From: an uncultured Amphritea sp.
GTDB lineage: Bacteria > Pseudomonadota > Gammaproteobacteria > Pseudomonadales > Balneatricaceae
Direction of reading: 5' to 3'
Assembly (NCBI RefSeq): GCF_937127095.1
Contig: NZ_CAKZLP010000011.1
Location: 58,668-122,667, forward strand
DNA length: 64,000 nucleotides
Below, piece by piece: positions 42,981 to 53,309 of the stretch. Every line of letters starts with the position of its first letter. The stretch's first letter is position 1. Under the pieces are notes generated by a model. The model saw nothing but the letters and a program-made list of their open reading frames with translations, did no database searches and was not told the origin of the DNA. The position numbers were made by a program, and so were the translations under genes.

Positions 42981-44147
42981 TTACGCTTTAACTTGTAGCT
43001 CCAGCGGGCTGCGGAAGTTGGTCGAAGGCATCCAGCGCAGTTCCTGATCAACTTTAGACAGGTTAGGGAACGCTAGCAGTAACTCTTCTACCGCCACTTT
43101 ACACGCCAGGCGCGCAATAGCTGTACCCAGACAGGCATGCACCCCGCCACCAAAGCCCAGGTGGCCTTTTGGCTTGCGGCTGAGGTCATAGACATCCGCA
43201 TTCGGGAACACATCCTCATCACGGTTACCCGCGCCATAGGCGAGAATAACAAAGTCACCGGGTTTCATCGTCTGACCATGCAGCGTGGTCTCTTTCATCA
43301 CACAGCGACGGAAGCGCTGTGCAGATGTATTGAAACGCAGGCTCTCTTCAATCGCATCCGGAATCAGATCCGGATTTTCCACCAGCGCTTCACGCACTTC
43401 AGGATGATCGGTGATGTTCTTGATCAGCATCGTCATAAAGCCAGACAGTGATTCGATACCCGCCATAATCAGCGTGGTAACGGTCAGCAGAATCTCTTCA
43501 TCTTTCAGCTTATCACCATCGATCTCAGAGAGAATAAACTGACTCAGCAGATCTTCACCCGGGTTCTTCTTGCGTTCCTGCACCAGATTACCGGCATATT
43601 CACGCATCCATTCATAGGCCGCCAGGTGTTCAGGGCCTTTCTGACGGGTAACCGGGTCAGTCTGAACCATCATTACCGCTTTATCACGCACGGTTTCCAG
43701 ATCAGCCGGTGGCAGATCAAACAGATAGACGATCAGATCTACAGTGTACTTTGATGAAAACTCAGCCACAAAATCAAACTGTTCACGGCCTTTCAGAGCT
43801 TCCAGATGCTTCTGCGCAACGGATTGAGCCGGAGCCATCAGGTGAGCCAGTGCCCGTTTGGTCACTGCTTTCTGGATCAGCGCACGTAGACGGTCGTGAC
43901 GGGGTGGATCTGTGGTGCCCAGGGTTGAGCCTGCACGGCCAGGCAGTTCATTCACCAGGTTGCCTTTGGCTGAGGAGAAGGTCTCCCAGTCATTCAGTGC
44001 CATCACAATATCTTTGTGACGGGACAGCACCCACATCTCAGCATCTTCGCTCCAGAAACAGGGGTATTCCGCCCGCAGGGTGGCGTAAGCCGGAAACGGA
44101 TCGGCGTCGATCTCGGGTGAATATGGATTAAATCTGAACATTCGCAC
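42981..44147 (-). CDS. cytochrome P450
   Basis: 388 aa; heme-binding GFGGGVHACLGTAIARL, EESLRF (ExxR), I-helix AGIES. Confidence 0.95.
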   Translation of the reverse strand: MRMFRFNPYSPEIDADPFPAYATLRAEYPCFWSEDAEMWVLSRHKDIVMALNDWETFSSAKGNLVNELPGRAGSTLGTTDPPRHDRLRALIQKAVTKRALAHLMAPAQSVAQKHLEALKGREQFDFVAEFSSKYTVDLIVYLFDLPPADLETVRDKAVMMVQTDPVTRQKGPEHLAAYEWMREYAGNLVQERKKNPGEDLLSQFILSEIDGDKLKDEEILLTVTTLIMAGIESLSGFMTMLIKNITDHPEVREALVENPDLIPDAIEESLRFNTSAQRFRRCVMKETTLHGQTMKPGDFVILAYGAGNRDEDVFPNADVYDLSRKPKGHLGFGGGVHACLGTAIARLACKVAVEELLLAFPNLSKVDQELRWMPSTNFRSPLELQVKA

Positions 44148-44268
44148 TCCTCACAACAGTTTCGTTCTTGTTATTGGAACTGTGTTCAGTGTAGGAGTAA
44201 TAACATACTTTAAAAATGGATATTCTGAGCAAAGCATTGTACTTTTATAACAGTTAAACTATCAATAA

Positions 44269-45201
44269 ATGCACTTAATGCTAGAAATGATGAATAAAAC
44301 TAACAGTGATGCCGGGACTGAGCGGCTAATTTCAACCTACTCACTCTACAGCGAAGAGCAATCACTTGGGGATCCGGAGTTTATCCATATCGAGGATATC
44401 CGCACCCGGGCAGAGCTGTTTGACTGGACCATTAATATCCATACTCACCCGAAGATGTTTCAAATCATCTACATACGTAAAGGCAGTGCCAGAATCCATA
44501 TCGATGGTCTGGAGCAGGTGGAATCCGGCCCCTGTCTGATTACGCTGCCGGCTGGGGTGGTGCATGGATTTGAGTTTGATCAGGAGCGAACCGAAGGCGC
44601 CGTGGTGACCGTATCGCAGCTGCTGATGCTGGATGAACAGTTTCAGCGACGCTTTCCTTTCAAAGAGGAGTTGTTGAGTAAAGCACTGATTATCCCACTC
44701 TCAGAGAACGATCCGGATCAGGCATTAATCGATCAGCAGGTCAAAGATCTGAGGCGGGAGTATTTTGACAATCAACCCGCCAAGGCACTGATGTTTGAGT
44801 GGTTGCTATTCTCACTGCTGGTGCGTATCGGACGTAAGCTGCACTCAGCTTACGGTCGCTCTGAAGTGGGTAGCCGCTATGAGCAGCGCTATAAAGAGCT
44901 ATGTCAGCTGATTGAGATGCACTATCGGGAACACCTGTCGGCGAATCAGTATGCCGAGATGCTGAATACCACGCCCATCGGTCTGAACCGTGCGTGTGCA
45001 GCGGTGGCAGGGAAAAACGTCAGTGAGTTATTGCAGGACCGGCTGATTCTGGAAGCTCAGCGGTTTTTGATCTACACCGCCGCTCCGGCTTCGCTGATTG
45101 CCTATGACCTGGGGTTTAAAGACCCAGCGTACTTTTCACGGTTTTTTAAAAGGAGAGTCGGGCTGAGCCCGGGGGCGTTCAGAAACCAGCGGGACAGATA
45201 A
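44269..45201 (+). CDS. AraC-family regulator, PobR-like
   Basis: 310 aa; N-terminal cupin-like sensor, C-terminal two-HTH domain DPAYFSRFFKRRVGLSPGAFR; divergent from P450. Confidence 0.88.
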   Translation: MHLMLEMMNKTNSDAGTERLISTYSLYSEEQSLGDPEFIHIEDIRTRAELFDWTINIHTHPKMFQIIYIRKGSARIHIDGLEQVESGPCLITLPAGVVHGFEFDQERTEGAVVTVSQLLMLDEQFQRRFPFKEELLSKALIIPLSENDPDQALIDQQVKDLRREYFDNQPAKALMFEWLLFSLLVRIGRKLHSAYGRSEVGSRYEQRYKELCQLIEMHYREHLSANQYAEMLNTTPIGLNRACAAVAGKNVSELLQDRLILEAQRFLIYTAAPASLIAYDLGFKDPAYFSRFFKRRVGLSPGAFRNQRDR

Positions 45202-45241
45202 GCCCCGCTGGACTGATAGTGACAGTCTTCAGCTTAACGAT

Positions 45242-46495
45242 TCAGAGCAGCAGATGAGTCAGCCCCATCACCGCCAGATAACCGCAGGTATAAGCGATCA
45301 GCAGCCAGTGAATAAAGCGCAGATAGCTGATAAAAGAAAGTTCTTCGAGTTTGCTCAGCGCAATTACACCGGCAGCAGAACCGACGATCAGAATTGAACC
45401 ACCAACGCCTACCGCATAGGTCAGACCCAACCATTCACTGGTTGTCATCGGAATGTCCGATTGCAGAATTGCCGCAGTTAGCGGTACGTTATCCACGAAC
45501 GCAGAAAGAATACCGATGATGTAGTTGGCCACAACCGCTGGCATCAGCGTATACAGCTCAGGCAGTAGTTCGAGTACGGATAGCTCTTTCAGCATGCCGA
45601 CTAACAGCAGCACCCCAAGGAAGAATAGCAGAGTATCAAACTCGATTTCGCGGACATACTCCAGCACATTCGGGTTCTGTTCTTTGCGAAAAATAATCCG
45701 GTGGACAATAAACATCAGCGCCAGGCCAAACAGGAAGGTCAGCACCGGTGGCACAGCGAATAATACGCTCATCGCCAGAGTGCTGATGATGGTCAGGAGA
45801 AACAGTGCGGCAATCAGTTTGTCACCAGCGGCGATGGGACGCTTGAACTTTGGCAGGGTGATAATCTCGTTGCTGCCCTGCATCAGAATCAGTGCCAGAA
45901 TCGCAACACCGATGATGGCTGGAATGACCAGCAGCAGCAGGTTGAGAATTGAGACTTTACCGTTGAGGAAGATCATCAGCGTGGTCACATCGCCGGTAAT
46001 CAGCGATACACCTCCGGAGTTAACCGCAAATACAATCAACGCAGCAAACTTCAGGGTGTCTTTGGTTTGTAATTTTAATGAGGCCAGCAGAGATAACATG
46101 ATCAGCGATGCGGTGATGTTATCTGCCAGCGATGAGAACATCAGACCCAAGAGTGCGATCAGAATCATCAGTGAGCTAAGCTTCAGCTCACTGGGGAGCA
46201 TTCGGTAAACCAGCTGGGTAATCAGGCCTTTTTCGTTGAGATAGGCCACAAAGGTCATCGCGGCCATCAGGAACAGCCACAGTATAGCGATATCAAGGAG
46301 CTGCTCATTGAGCGCTTCCTGTATTGCCTGAGGTGATTTTTCGGGGAAAACGAAGGCTAAGATCCAGACCAGAGTACCGATAAACAGCGTCGACTTTGCT
46401 TTGTTCAGATGAACAACATCCTCAAAGACGATCAGTACAAAGGCGAGGATAATCAGGCCTAGTAACAGATAATGCATTGTTATTCTCAACATCAA
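45242..46495 (-). CDS. nhaD: Na+/H+ antiporter, NhaD type
   Basis: 417 aa; LNKAKSTLFIGTLVWIL, SSLADNITASLIMLSLL, SAFVDNVPLTAAIL. Confidence 0.88.
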   Translation of the reverse strand: MMLRITMHYLLLGLIILAFVLIVFEDVVHLNKAKSTLFIGTLVWILAFVFPEKSPQAIQEALNEQLLDIAILWLFLMAAMTFVAYLNEKGLITQLVYRMLPSELKLSSLMILIALLGLMFSSLADNITASLIMLSLLASLKLQTKDTLKFAALIVFAVNSGGVSLITGDVTTLMIFLNGKVSILNLLLLVIPAIIGVAILALILMQGSNEIITLPKFKRPIAAGDKLIAALFLLTIISTLAMSVLFAVPPVLTFLFGLALMFIVHRIIFRKEQNPNVLEYVREIEFDTLLFFLGVLLLVGMLKELSVLELLPELYTLMPAVVANYIIGILSAFVDNVPLTAAILQSDIPMTTSEWLGLTYAVGVGGSILIVGSAAGVIALSKLEELSFISYLRFIHWLLIAYTCGYLAVMGLTHLLL

Positions 46496-46831
46496 AATTT
46501 TATAAGGCCGCTATTTTCTACTTTTGTATAACGTCATGACAATAGATATAACGCTCTATAGGATAAGAAAATTAGGATTAGTACTTTTTAGCCTCCTACT
46601 AATATTAATTTGCTGTTTTTCAGATCATTTTTGTACAAATGCCTGGCCTGAAAGCCCGCGGAGTGGTCTCGTCGGTTAGATGCAGGAGCGCTTGGAAAGT
46701 GATTTCATATCCTTGTATCGTTAACATTAGTGATATCCACTGTTATCAGCGTTACCACTTGCATAAGTGGCTGTGTCAGGGCTATATCTGTGTCTGTGTT
46801 TTAGAAATGTGTATTTAGAAAGGAAAAGAAC

Positions 46832-48268
46832 ATGTCTGATAAACGCCTGTTTTATATTGATGGTCGGTGGACTGCCCCGACTCAGAGTAATGACTTTGAG
46901 GTGATTGACCCATCGACTGAAGAGGTTTGCGCTGTCATCTCTTTGGGGGGTGAGGCAGATGCTAACGCAGCAGTGGCCGCCGCCCGAGGAGCTTTTGATC
47001 AGTGGAGCCAAACGTCAAAAGAGGAGCGGCTGGCGCTGCTTGAGAAACTTCAGGATATATATAATGAACGCTCAGAGGAGATGGCTGCGGCGATCTCTGT
47101 AGAGATGGGCGCGCCGATTGCGCTGGCTCGCACCGCTCAGTGCGGCAGTGGTTCTGGACATATTAAAAGCCTGATCCGGGCGTTGAAGGGTTATGAGTTT
47201 GACAAGCCTTTGGGGGCGCATGCACCGGATAATCGTATTCTGCATGAGGCCATTGGTGTCTGTGCCCTGATTACACCGTGGAACTGGCCGATGAATCAGG
47301 TCACCCTGAAAGTGGTTGCCGCACTGGCTGCAGGCTGCACCATGGTGTTAAAACCCTCTGAAATCGCGCCGCTGTCTTCGATGTTATTCGCTGAGATGAT
47401 CGATCAGGCGGGATTTCCTGCCGGGGTGTTTAATCTGGTGAACGGTGATGGGGCCGGTGTTGGTTCCGCCCTGACAGGACATCCGGAAGTGGACATGGTC
47501 TCCTTTACCGGTTCAACCCGTGCCGGTATCGCGATCTCTAAGAACGCTGCGGACACCGTTAAGCGTGTGGCACTGGAACTAGGTGGTAAGGGTGCCAATA
47601 TCGTCTTTGCCGATGCTGATGATAAGGCCGTGATGCGTGGCGTCCGTCACTGCTTCAATAACAGTGGCCAGTCCTGTAACGCCCCGACCCGGATGCTGGT
47701 GGAACGTTCGATCTACGATCAGGCGGTAGCAACCGCTGCGGAGATTGCCAGTCAGACTACGGTTGATCGTGCAGCAATTGATGGTCGGCATATCGGCCCG
47801 GTGGTGTCACAGTTGCAATATGACAAGATTCAGGCCCTGATTGAAAAAGGTATTGCCGAGGGTGGCCGCGTAGTAGCGGGCGGCCCGGGTAAGCCAGAAG
47901 GGCTGGAGAAAGGCTATTTCGTTAAACCGACAGTGTTTGCCGATATCAATAATCAGATGAGTATCGCCCGTGAGGAGATTTTTGGCCCGGTGCTGACAAT
48001 CATCCCCTTTGATACTGAAGAAGAGGCGATCGCGATTGCCAATGATACTCCTTACGGACTGACTGACTATGTTCAAACCCAGGATAGCGAAAAGGCTGCC
48101 CGGGTTGCTCGTCGCTTGCGTGCGGGTATGGTGCAGATAAACGGTACCAGCTTAGGCGCAGGTTCACCGTTTGGCGGATATAAGCAGTCAGGTAATGGCC
48201 GTGAAGGCGGTGTCTGGGGGCTGGAAGACTTTCTGGAAGTTAAAGCCGTATCCGGTTGGAACGTATAA
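46832..48268 (+). CDS. aldehyde dehydrogenase
   Basis: 478 aa; TPWNWPMNQVTLKVVAALAAGCTMVLKPSE, FTGSTRAG, LELGGKGANIVFADAD, NSGQSCNAPTRM. Confidence 0.94.
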   Translation: MSDKRLFYIDGRWTAPTQSNDFEVIDPSTEEVCAVISLGGEADANAAVAAARGAFDQWSQTSKEERLALLEKLQDIYNERSEEMAAAISVEMGAPIALARTAQCGSGSGHIKSLIRALKGYEFDKPLGAHAPDNRILHEAIGVCALITPWNWPMNQVTLKVVAALAAGCTMVLKPSEIAPLSSMLFAEMIDQAGFPAGVFNLVNGDGAGVGSALTGHPEVDMVSFTGSTRAGIAISKNAADTVKRVALELGGKGANIVFADADDKAVMRGVRHCFNNSGQSCNAPTRMLVERSIYDQAVATAAEIASQTTVDRAAIDGRHIGPVVSQLQYDKIQALIEKGIAEGGRVVAGGPGKPEGLEKGYFVKPTVFADINNQMSIAREEIFGPVLTIIPFDTEEEAIAIANDTPYGLTDYVQTQDSEKAARVARRLRAGMVQINGTSLGAGSPFGGYKQSGNGREGGVWGLEDFLEVKAVSGWNV

Positions 48269-48293
48269 TTCGTTAAAACCTGCGATCTGATAA

Positions 48294-48360
48294 GCTTTTG
48301 AAAGGGACAATCTTTTGAAAGGGTAGAGTCTTTTGCAAGGGTAGAGTCTTTTGAGACGGG
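48294..48360. repeat. 17-18-bp tandem repeat, about four units
   Basis: GCTTTTGAAAGGGACAA/TCTTTTGAAAGGGTAGAG/TCTTTTGCAAGGGTAGAG/TCTTTTGAGACGGG. Confidence 0.85.
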
Positions 48361-48392
48361 CATGGCCGATGGGTCATGCCCTTTTTTTTTAA
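48357..48392 (+). terminator. intrinsic terminator
   Basis: GGGCATGGCCGATGGGTCATGCCCTTTTTTTTT. Confidence 0.85.
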
Positions 48393-48484
48393 ATCTCGCT
48401 GTGCCCAATATGATCTTCCCGTTGCGGTGGTCTATGGGGCGTTTATGAGAGTCAGAAAGGGCCAGTGTCTGCCAGGTTTCAACT

Positions 48485-49567
48485 TTATGCTGACCGCTTC
48501 GCCAGGCATTTTTGAACAGCATCAACAAAGGGCCGGTGATGTATCACCCAGCCGCCGATATAACCGATAAAGCTGCCCAATATAATATCGAATAACCGTG
48601 ACAGTATCAGAATGTCTGTTGATGTGTTTGCAATAGCAACATCTGAAAATATGACTGTCAGAGGCGTAATAAATATAACCGCCAAACCGTAGTTACGGGT
48701 TATTAGTACTTCGATAAAAAAGCTCAGTAGAAAAATCAGCAGTGCTAATGTCCAGGTAGAGGGGGACAGAGAAAAGATTGCCCAGGCGATACCCATCCCA
48801 ATCGTCGTGCCAACTATTCTGTGAACATTACGGTGCCAGATGGCGCGAAACGTCGCCCCCTGCATAATCGCCGCGGTTGATATGGGCACCCAGTAGGGAT
48901 TGTCGAGGTTAACCAGCAGGGCGAACAGATATCCGCCACCGACAAACAGACTGATAGCCGCAGACTCGATGCTGATTGCGAGGATGTGATGATCAGGCTC
49001 TTCCGTCGGTCTGTGAGTGTACTCTTTAGAAAAATAGATCTGGTAAACGCTATAGCAAAACGCCAGTAAGCAGGCACTCATTGAACCGAACATCAGAATT
49101 CCGGTTCGCTCAGCGGCCAGAGGCAGATCGAAGGGGATGGTTCTGGCAAGGCATGCGACGACCACAAAGAACAGCGTGCCAGGGGGCGGAACCGCGTAAA
49201 AGCGACAGATGAGTGTTGCCAGAAAGACATTCAACGTCAGGGTTGCCGCTGAAACTAAAGGGTCGAAGCTGGTTAATACGCCGACAGCAAAGCTCAGTGC
49301 AAAGCCAAAGGCGCAGGTGGCCAGGGTCATCATTCTGCGGGAGATGTTGGTCTGTCGCATGTAGAGAATGGCCAGTCCGCCCATGCAGGCTAACATCGCC
49401 GTTGAAAACTCACCCAGCCAGGCACCCACGAATGCTGGTAACGCGACAGAGAATGCCGAAATTGCCAGAAATCCCAGAGGGCGTTTGTGCTCACTGAGCA
49501 CTAATAACGGTTTAATCACCTCCCAGATGCCTGCGCTACCGGGTTTTACAGCGTTATTGTTGCTCAA
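48485..49567 (-). CDS. FUSC-family inner membrane protein
   Basis: 360 aa; multi-TM, PYWVPISTAAIMQGATFRAIWHRNVHRIVGTTIGMGIAW. Confidence 0.8.
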   Translation of the reverse strand: MSNNNAVKPGSAGIWEVIKPLLVLSEHKRPLGFLAISAFSVALPAFVGAWLGEFSTAMLACMGGLAILYMRQTNISRRMMTLATCAFGFALSFAVGVLTSFDPLVSAATLTLNVFLATLICRFYAVPPPGTLFFVVVACLARTIPFDLPLAAERTGILMFGSMSACLLAFCYSVYQIYFSKEYTHRPTEEPDHHILAISIESAAISLFVGGGYLFALLVNLDNPYWVPISTAAIMQGATFRAIWHRNVHRIVGTTIGMGIAWAIFSLSPSTWTLALLIFLLSFFIEVLITRNYGLAVIFITPLTVIFSDVAIANTSTDILILSRLFDIILGSFIGYIGGWVIHHRPFVDAVQKCLAKRSA

Positions 49568-49893
49568 TGATTGTCCTTAATTTCAGCGCTACAGGTGTGG
49601 ATGGCTTTTTGAACAGAAAAGCAGAGACTGACACTCTGTGTCAGATATTTGCTATTTGAAAATGCTTTAAGTGTAAGGGATAGAGTGTACTGGATAGTAG
49701 GGGAGGTAAACAATATTTGCGATACCGTCCTGGCAACAAAATGGTTTTAATCATGCGCTATCCGCAGGCCAATGACTGCGTAAGAATACTTGACTCAAAA
49801 TTAGGGTTGTTATTCACTGCTTCGGCTTATTAGCGTGAAGCGTTATTCAGATCTTTCTCCTCCTATGGAAAGACGATAAGGGAAAATAAAACG

Positions 49894-50739
49894 ATGTCGG
49901 AACTACTAGAAAAAATTGATGTTAACCAATACTTTCCAGCAGCGCTGGACTGGGCAAGCAATATCCTTCTGGCCATTGTTATTCTGTTGCTGGGGCTATG
50001 GGTTGCGGGCAGAATGAACAAAGTGATTGTTGCTGCCAGCAAAAAGAACAAACACCTTGATGATACGCTGTTCCGCTTTCTCGGCAGTGTGGCCCGCTAC
50101 ATCATCATCGCGTTCGTGATGATCGCCGTATTGAACCGCTTTGGTGTGCAGACTGCGTCTATCGTTGCGCTGCTAGGTGCTGCGGGTCTGGCGGTAGGTC
50201 TGGCGCTTCAGGGAGCGATGTCAAATCTGGCTGCCGGCGTTATGCTGCTAATTTTCCGGCCCTATAAAGTGAATGATTTCATTGAAGCGGCAGGGCGCTT
50301 TGGTAAGGTGACAGAGATCGATATGTTTACCACCATTTTGCAAACCTTCGATAACCAGCAGATCATTGTGCCTAACTCGCAGATCTGGGGTGATCAGATT
50401 ATCAACCACTCTCATTATGATGTGCGGGGTGTCGATATGCATTTTGGCGTGGCGTATGCTGAAAGCACTGATGCCGCTCGTGCAGTCATCGAAGCGGTTC
50501 TGGCAAACCATCCTCATGTATTGAAAACACCCGCGCCCTTTGTTGAAGTGGAAACCCTGAATAACAGTTCAGTCGATTTTCTGGTGCGGCCATTCTGTAA
50601 GGGCGAGCACTACTTTGATTTGTTGTACTCTGTGCCTGAACAGATTAAGAAAGCGCTGGACGAGAACAATATTGAGATTCCATTCCCACACCGTAAAGTG
50701 ATTCTGGTGAATGAAACGACTAAAGAGTTGGTGTTATAA
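49894..50739 (+). CDS. mscS: small-conductance mechanosensitive channel, MscS family
   Basis: 281 aa; LLGAAGLAVGLALQGAMSNLAAGVMLLIFRPYKVNDFIEAAGRFGKVTEI. Confidence 0.93.
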   Translation: MSELLEKIDVNQYFPAALDWASNILLAIVILLLGLWVAGRMNKVIVAASKKNKHLDDTLFRFLGSVARYIIIAFVMIAVLNRFGVQTASIVALLGAAGLAVGLALQGAMSNLAAGVMLLIFRPYKVNDFIEAAGRFGKVTEIDMFTTILQTFDNQQIIVPNSQIWGDQIINHSHYDVRGVDMHFGVAYAESTDAARAVIEAVLANHPHVLKTPAPFVEVETLNNSSVDFLVRPFCKGEHYFDLLYSVPEQIKKALDENNIEIPFPHRKVILVNETTKELVL

Positions 50740-50794
50740 ATAGCTTAATATTTATTTCTCAAGCTATTGATTTTAAAGTTTTGTGATATTTAAA

Positions 50795-50822
50795 AGCCCT
50801 GATTTTTTGCCAGGGCTTTTTT
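50795..50822. terminator. intrinsic terminator
   Basis: AAAGCCCTGATTTTTTGCCAGGGCTTTTTT. Confidence 0.8.
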
Positions 50823-50860
50823 ATTCATCCAGCAAAATATTTGTGATCTCTCCAGGCGTA

Positions 50861-52996
50861 TCAGCCTCGTTTCCAGCGGTGAAACTTCTCCAGCCAGCCG
50901 AGAATCTTTTGTGGTGCATGCTTCTTTTTCCACTCGCCGGCGACAAAACGATTCGCTTCATTAAGGGTTGGGTACGCGTGCAGAGTACCGAGAATTTTGT
51001 TCAGGCCCAGTTTGTTTTTCATCGCCAGGGCAAACTCCGGCAACATCTCTGCGGCATGTTCGCCGACCAGCGTAACCCCGATGATCTTATCGCTACCGGG
51101 CTTTAATAGCACTTTAACAAAACCAAATGCGGCTTCATCGGTAATCGCCCGATCCAGCTCATCCAGATTGTAGCGTACCGCTTCATAGGCAATCCCTTTA
51201 TCTATCGCCTGTTTCTCATTCAGGCCAATACGCGCTACTTCAGGGCTGGTGTAGGTGGTAAAGGGGATGAAGGAATAATCCACCTTGAATTTACGGAACT
51301 GCCCAAACAGTGCATTTACCGAGGCGTACCATGCCTGGTGAGCAGCGGCATGGGTAAACTGATAAGGCCCGATGACATCACCGCAGGCCAGTATGTTCGG
51401 GATCCGGGTGCGTAGATAGGCATCCACCTGGATGGTGCCACCGGGTTTCGCTGTGATACCCAGCTCTTCCAGTCCAAATCCGCTGACATTGGCGGTACGG
51501 CCGGTGGCGACCAGCAGTTTGTCAAAGCCGATACGTTTTTCTTGGTCATTGTAGCGACAGACCAGCTCAAACCCGGTTGGGGTTGTCTGAAACCTGAGGG
51601 GCGTATGGCCGGAGCAGATGCGGATGCCATCCTGTTTCAGTCGTTCTTCAACCAAGGCAGCGGCATCCTGATCCTCACGGGTGAGTACCTGATTGCCTCT
51701 GAAGAGAATTGAAACATCGCTGCCGAGCCGGGCAAAGCACTGTCCCAGTTCACAACCGATAGCGCCTGCGCCGAGTACCAGAAGACGTTCAGGGCGCTGA
51801 CGCAGTCCCCAGATAGTGTCTGATGTTAGCGGGTCAACCAGTTCTATACCGGGTATCTCCGGGAGAGTCGGGCGGGCGCCGGTTGCAATAACAATGTTGC
51901 GGGTGGTGATGATCTTGCCATTTACTTCCACTTCCCAGGGGCTGCGAATATGTGCATCACCGGTAACGCAGTCAACGCCGAGTGATTCATAGCGTGCGAT
52001 TGAGTCGTGCGGCTCAATGGTTTTTATCACCCGTTGAACCCGGTCCATTACCTCGGAAAACTCATATTCTACTTCAGCTTTACGGATGCCAAGCCCTTCG
52101 GCGTCGCGAATATCCGCCAGGAAATGCGTGGTACGGATCAGTGCTTTGGAGGGGACGCAGCCGGTATTGAGGCAGTCGCCGCCCATCTTGTGGCGCTCTA
52201 TCAGAGTGACTTTGGCTTTAGTGGCGGCTGCGATGTAGGACGTTACCAATCCACCGGCACCCGCACCGATGACCACTATGTTGGTCGAAAAGGTTTTTGG
52301 CCGGGTAAAGCCTTTATAAACCCTGCGCCGTTTAACCGCATCAACAACGGATTTGGCGATCCAGGGGAAGATGCCCAACAGACAGAACGAGAGTATCAGG
52401 CTGGGTGAGAGGATATCGCCGGGTTTTTCGATGGCGGCCAACTGGGTGCCTGCATTGACGAAAACTGCGGTGCCCGGCAGCATGCCTAGCTGGCTGACCC
52501 AATAGAAGGTGCCCGCTTTCATCCGGGTCATCCCCATGACGGCATTAATAACGAAAAACGGGAATAGGGGTACCAGTCTCAGGGTGAACAGGTAAGAGAT
52601 ACCATCTTTTTCAATCCCCCGGTTGATTGGCTCAATATATTTGGAAAATTTGTTGGTCAATGGCTCCCGTAGCAGATAGCGGGAGATCAGGAACGCCAGG
52701 GTTGCGCCAATCGCGCTGGCAAATGACACCAGAAACAGACCGGTAACCAATCCGAATACCGCCCCCCCCATCAGGGTCATTACCACTGCGCCGGGAAGGG
52801 ATAGGGCGGTTACCACGATGTAGATCAGCATAAATGCGGCAATCGCTGATAACCTGTTATTCACTACCCAGCTTTGTAAGCTGTCCTGTTGTGATTTTAC
52901 ATATTCAAGATTCAGGTAGCTGCCCAGGTCCAGTAGGAAAAATGCACTGATCAGGGCTGCAATGATAACGATCAGAATAATTTTTTTACGATTCAT
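50861..52996 (-). CDS. TVP38/DedA-like membrane domain fused to a mercuric-reductase-like FAD disulfide oxidoreductase
   Basis: 711 aa; N-terminal multi-TM SNARE-associated/TVP38-like region, then VIGAGAGGLVTSYIAAATKAKVTLIERHKMGGDCLNTGCVPSKALI. Confidence 0.9.
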   Translation of the reverse strand: MNRKKIILIVIIAALISAFFLLDLGSYLNLEYVKSQQDSLQSWVVNNRLSAIAAFMLIYIVVTALSLPGAVVMTLMGGAVFGLVTGLFLVSFASAIGATLAFLISRYLLREPLTNKFSKYIEPINRGIEKDGISYLFTLRLVPLFPFFVINAVMGMTRMKAGTFYWVSQLGMLPGTAVFVNAGTQLAAIEKPGDILSPSLILSFCLLGIFPWIAKSVVDAVKRRRVYKGFTRPKTFSTNIVVIGAGAGGLVTSYIAAATKAKVTLIERHKMGGDCLNTGCVPSKALIRTTHFLADIRDAEGLGIRKAEVEYEFSEVMDRVQRVIKTIEPHDSIARYESLGVDCVTGDAHIRSPWEVEVNGKIITTRNIVIATGARPTLPEIPGIELVDPLTSDTIWGLRQRPERLLVLGAGAIGCELGQCFARLGSDVSILFRGNQVLTREDQDAAALVEERLKQDGIRICSGHTPLRFQTTPTGFELVCRYNDQEKRIGFDKLLVATGRTANVSGFGLEELGITAKPGGTIQVDAYLRTRIPNILACGDVIGPYQFTHAAAHQAWYASVNALFGQFRKFKVDYSFIPFTTYTSPEVARIGLNEKQAIDKGIAYEAVRYNLDELDRAITDEAAFGFVKVLLKPGSDKIIGVTLVGEHAAEMLPEFALAMKNKLGLNKILGTLHAYPTLNEANRFVAGEWKKKHAPQKILGWLEKFHRWKRG

Positions 52997-53094
52997 AAGC
53001 AGGTTTGCTCATCAGAGGTTGGCGGTGTGTTTGAAGTATTAACGCTGTACGTCAGGTTGTTTCGGTCTTGTCCCGAAATATAGTGTCATACTAA

Positions 53095-53148
53095 CCTGAA
53101 AATAGCCTGAAAATAGCCTGAAAATAGCCTGAAAATAGCCTGAAATAG
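53095..53148. repeat. 11-bp tandem repeat, about five units
   Basis: (CCTGAAAATAG)x4 + CCTGAAATAG. Confidence 0.95.
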
Positions 53149-53245
53149 TGAACTTAACGATGATCATAGGTTCAATGATATGTTGATCGGTTAGGTCGCA
53201 GATTTTACGCTGCCTCCACCTATGTAGAAAACTCTGAGAATGGCC

Positions 53246-53297
53246 AATAAAAAAAGGCCTTTTATGGTCTCCGTAGGAGGATAAAAGGCCTTTTTTA
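53246..53297. terminator. bidirectional intrinsic terminator
   Basis: AAAAAAGGCCTTTTAT...ATAAAAGGCCTTTTTT. Confidence 0.8.
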
Positions 53298-53309
53298 CAG
53301 CGATTAGTC

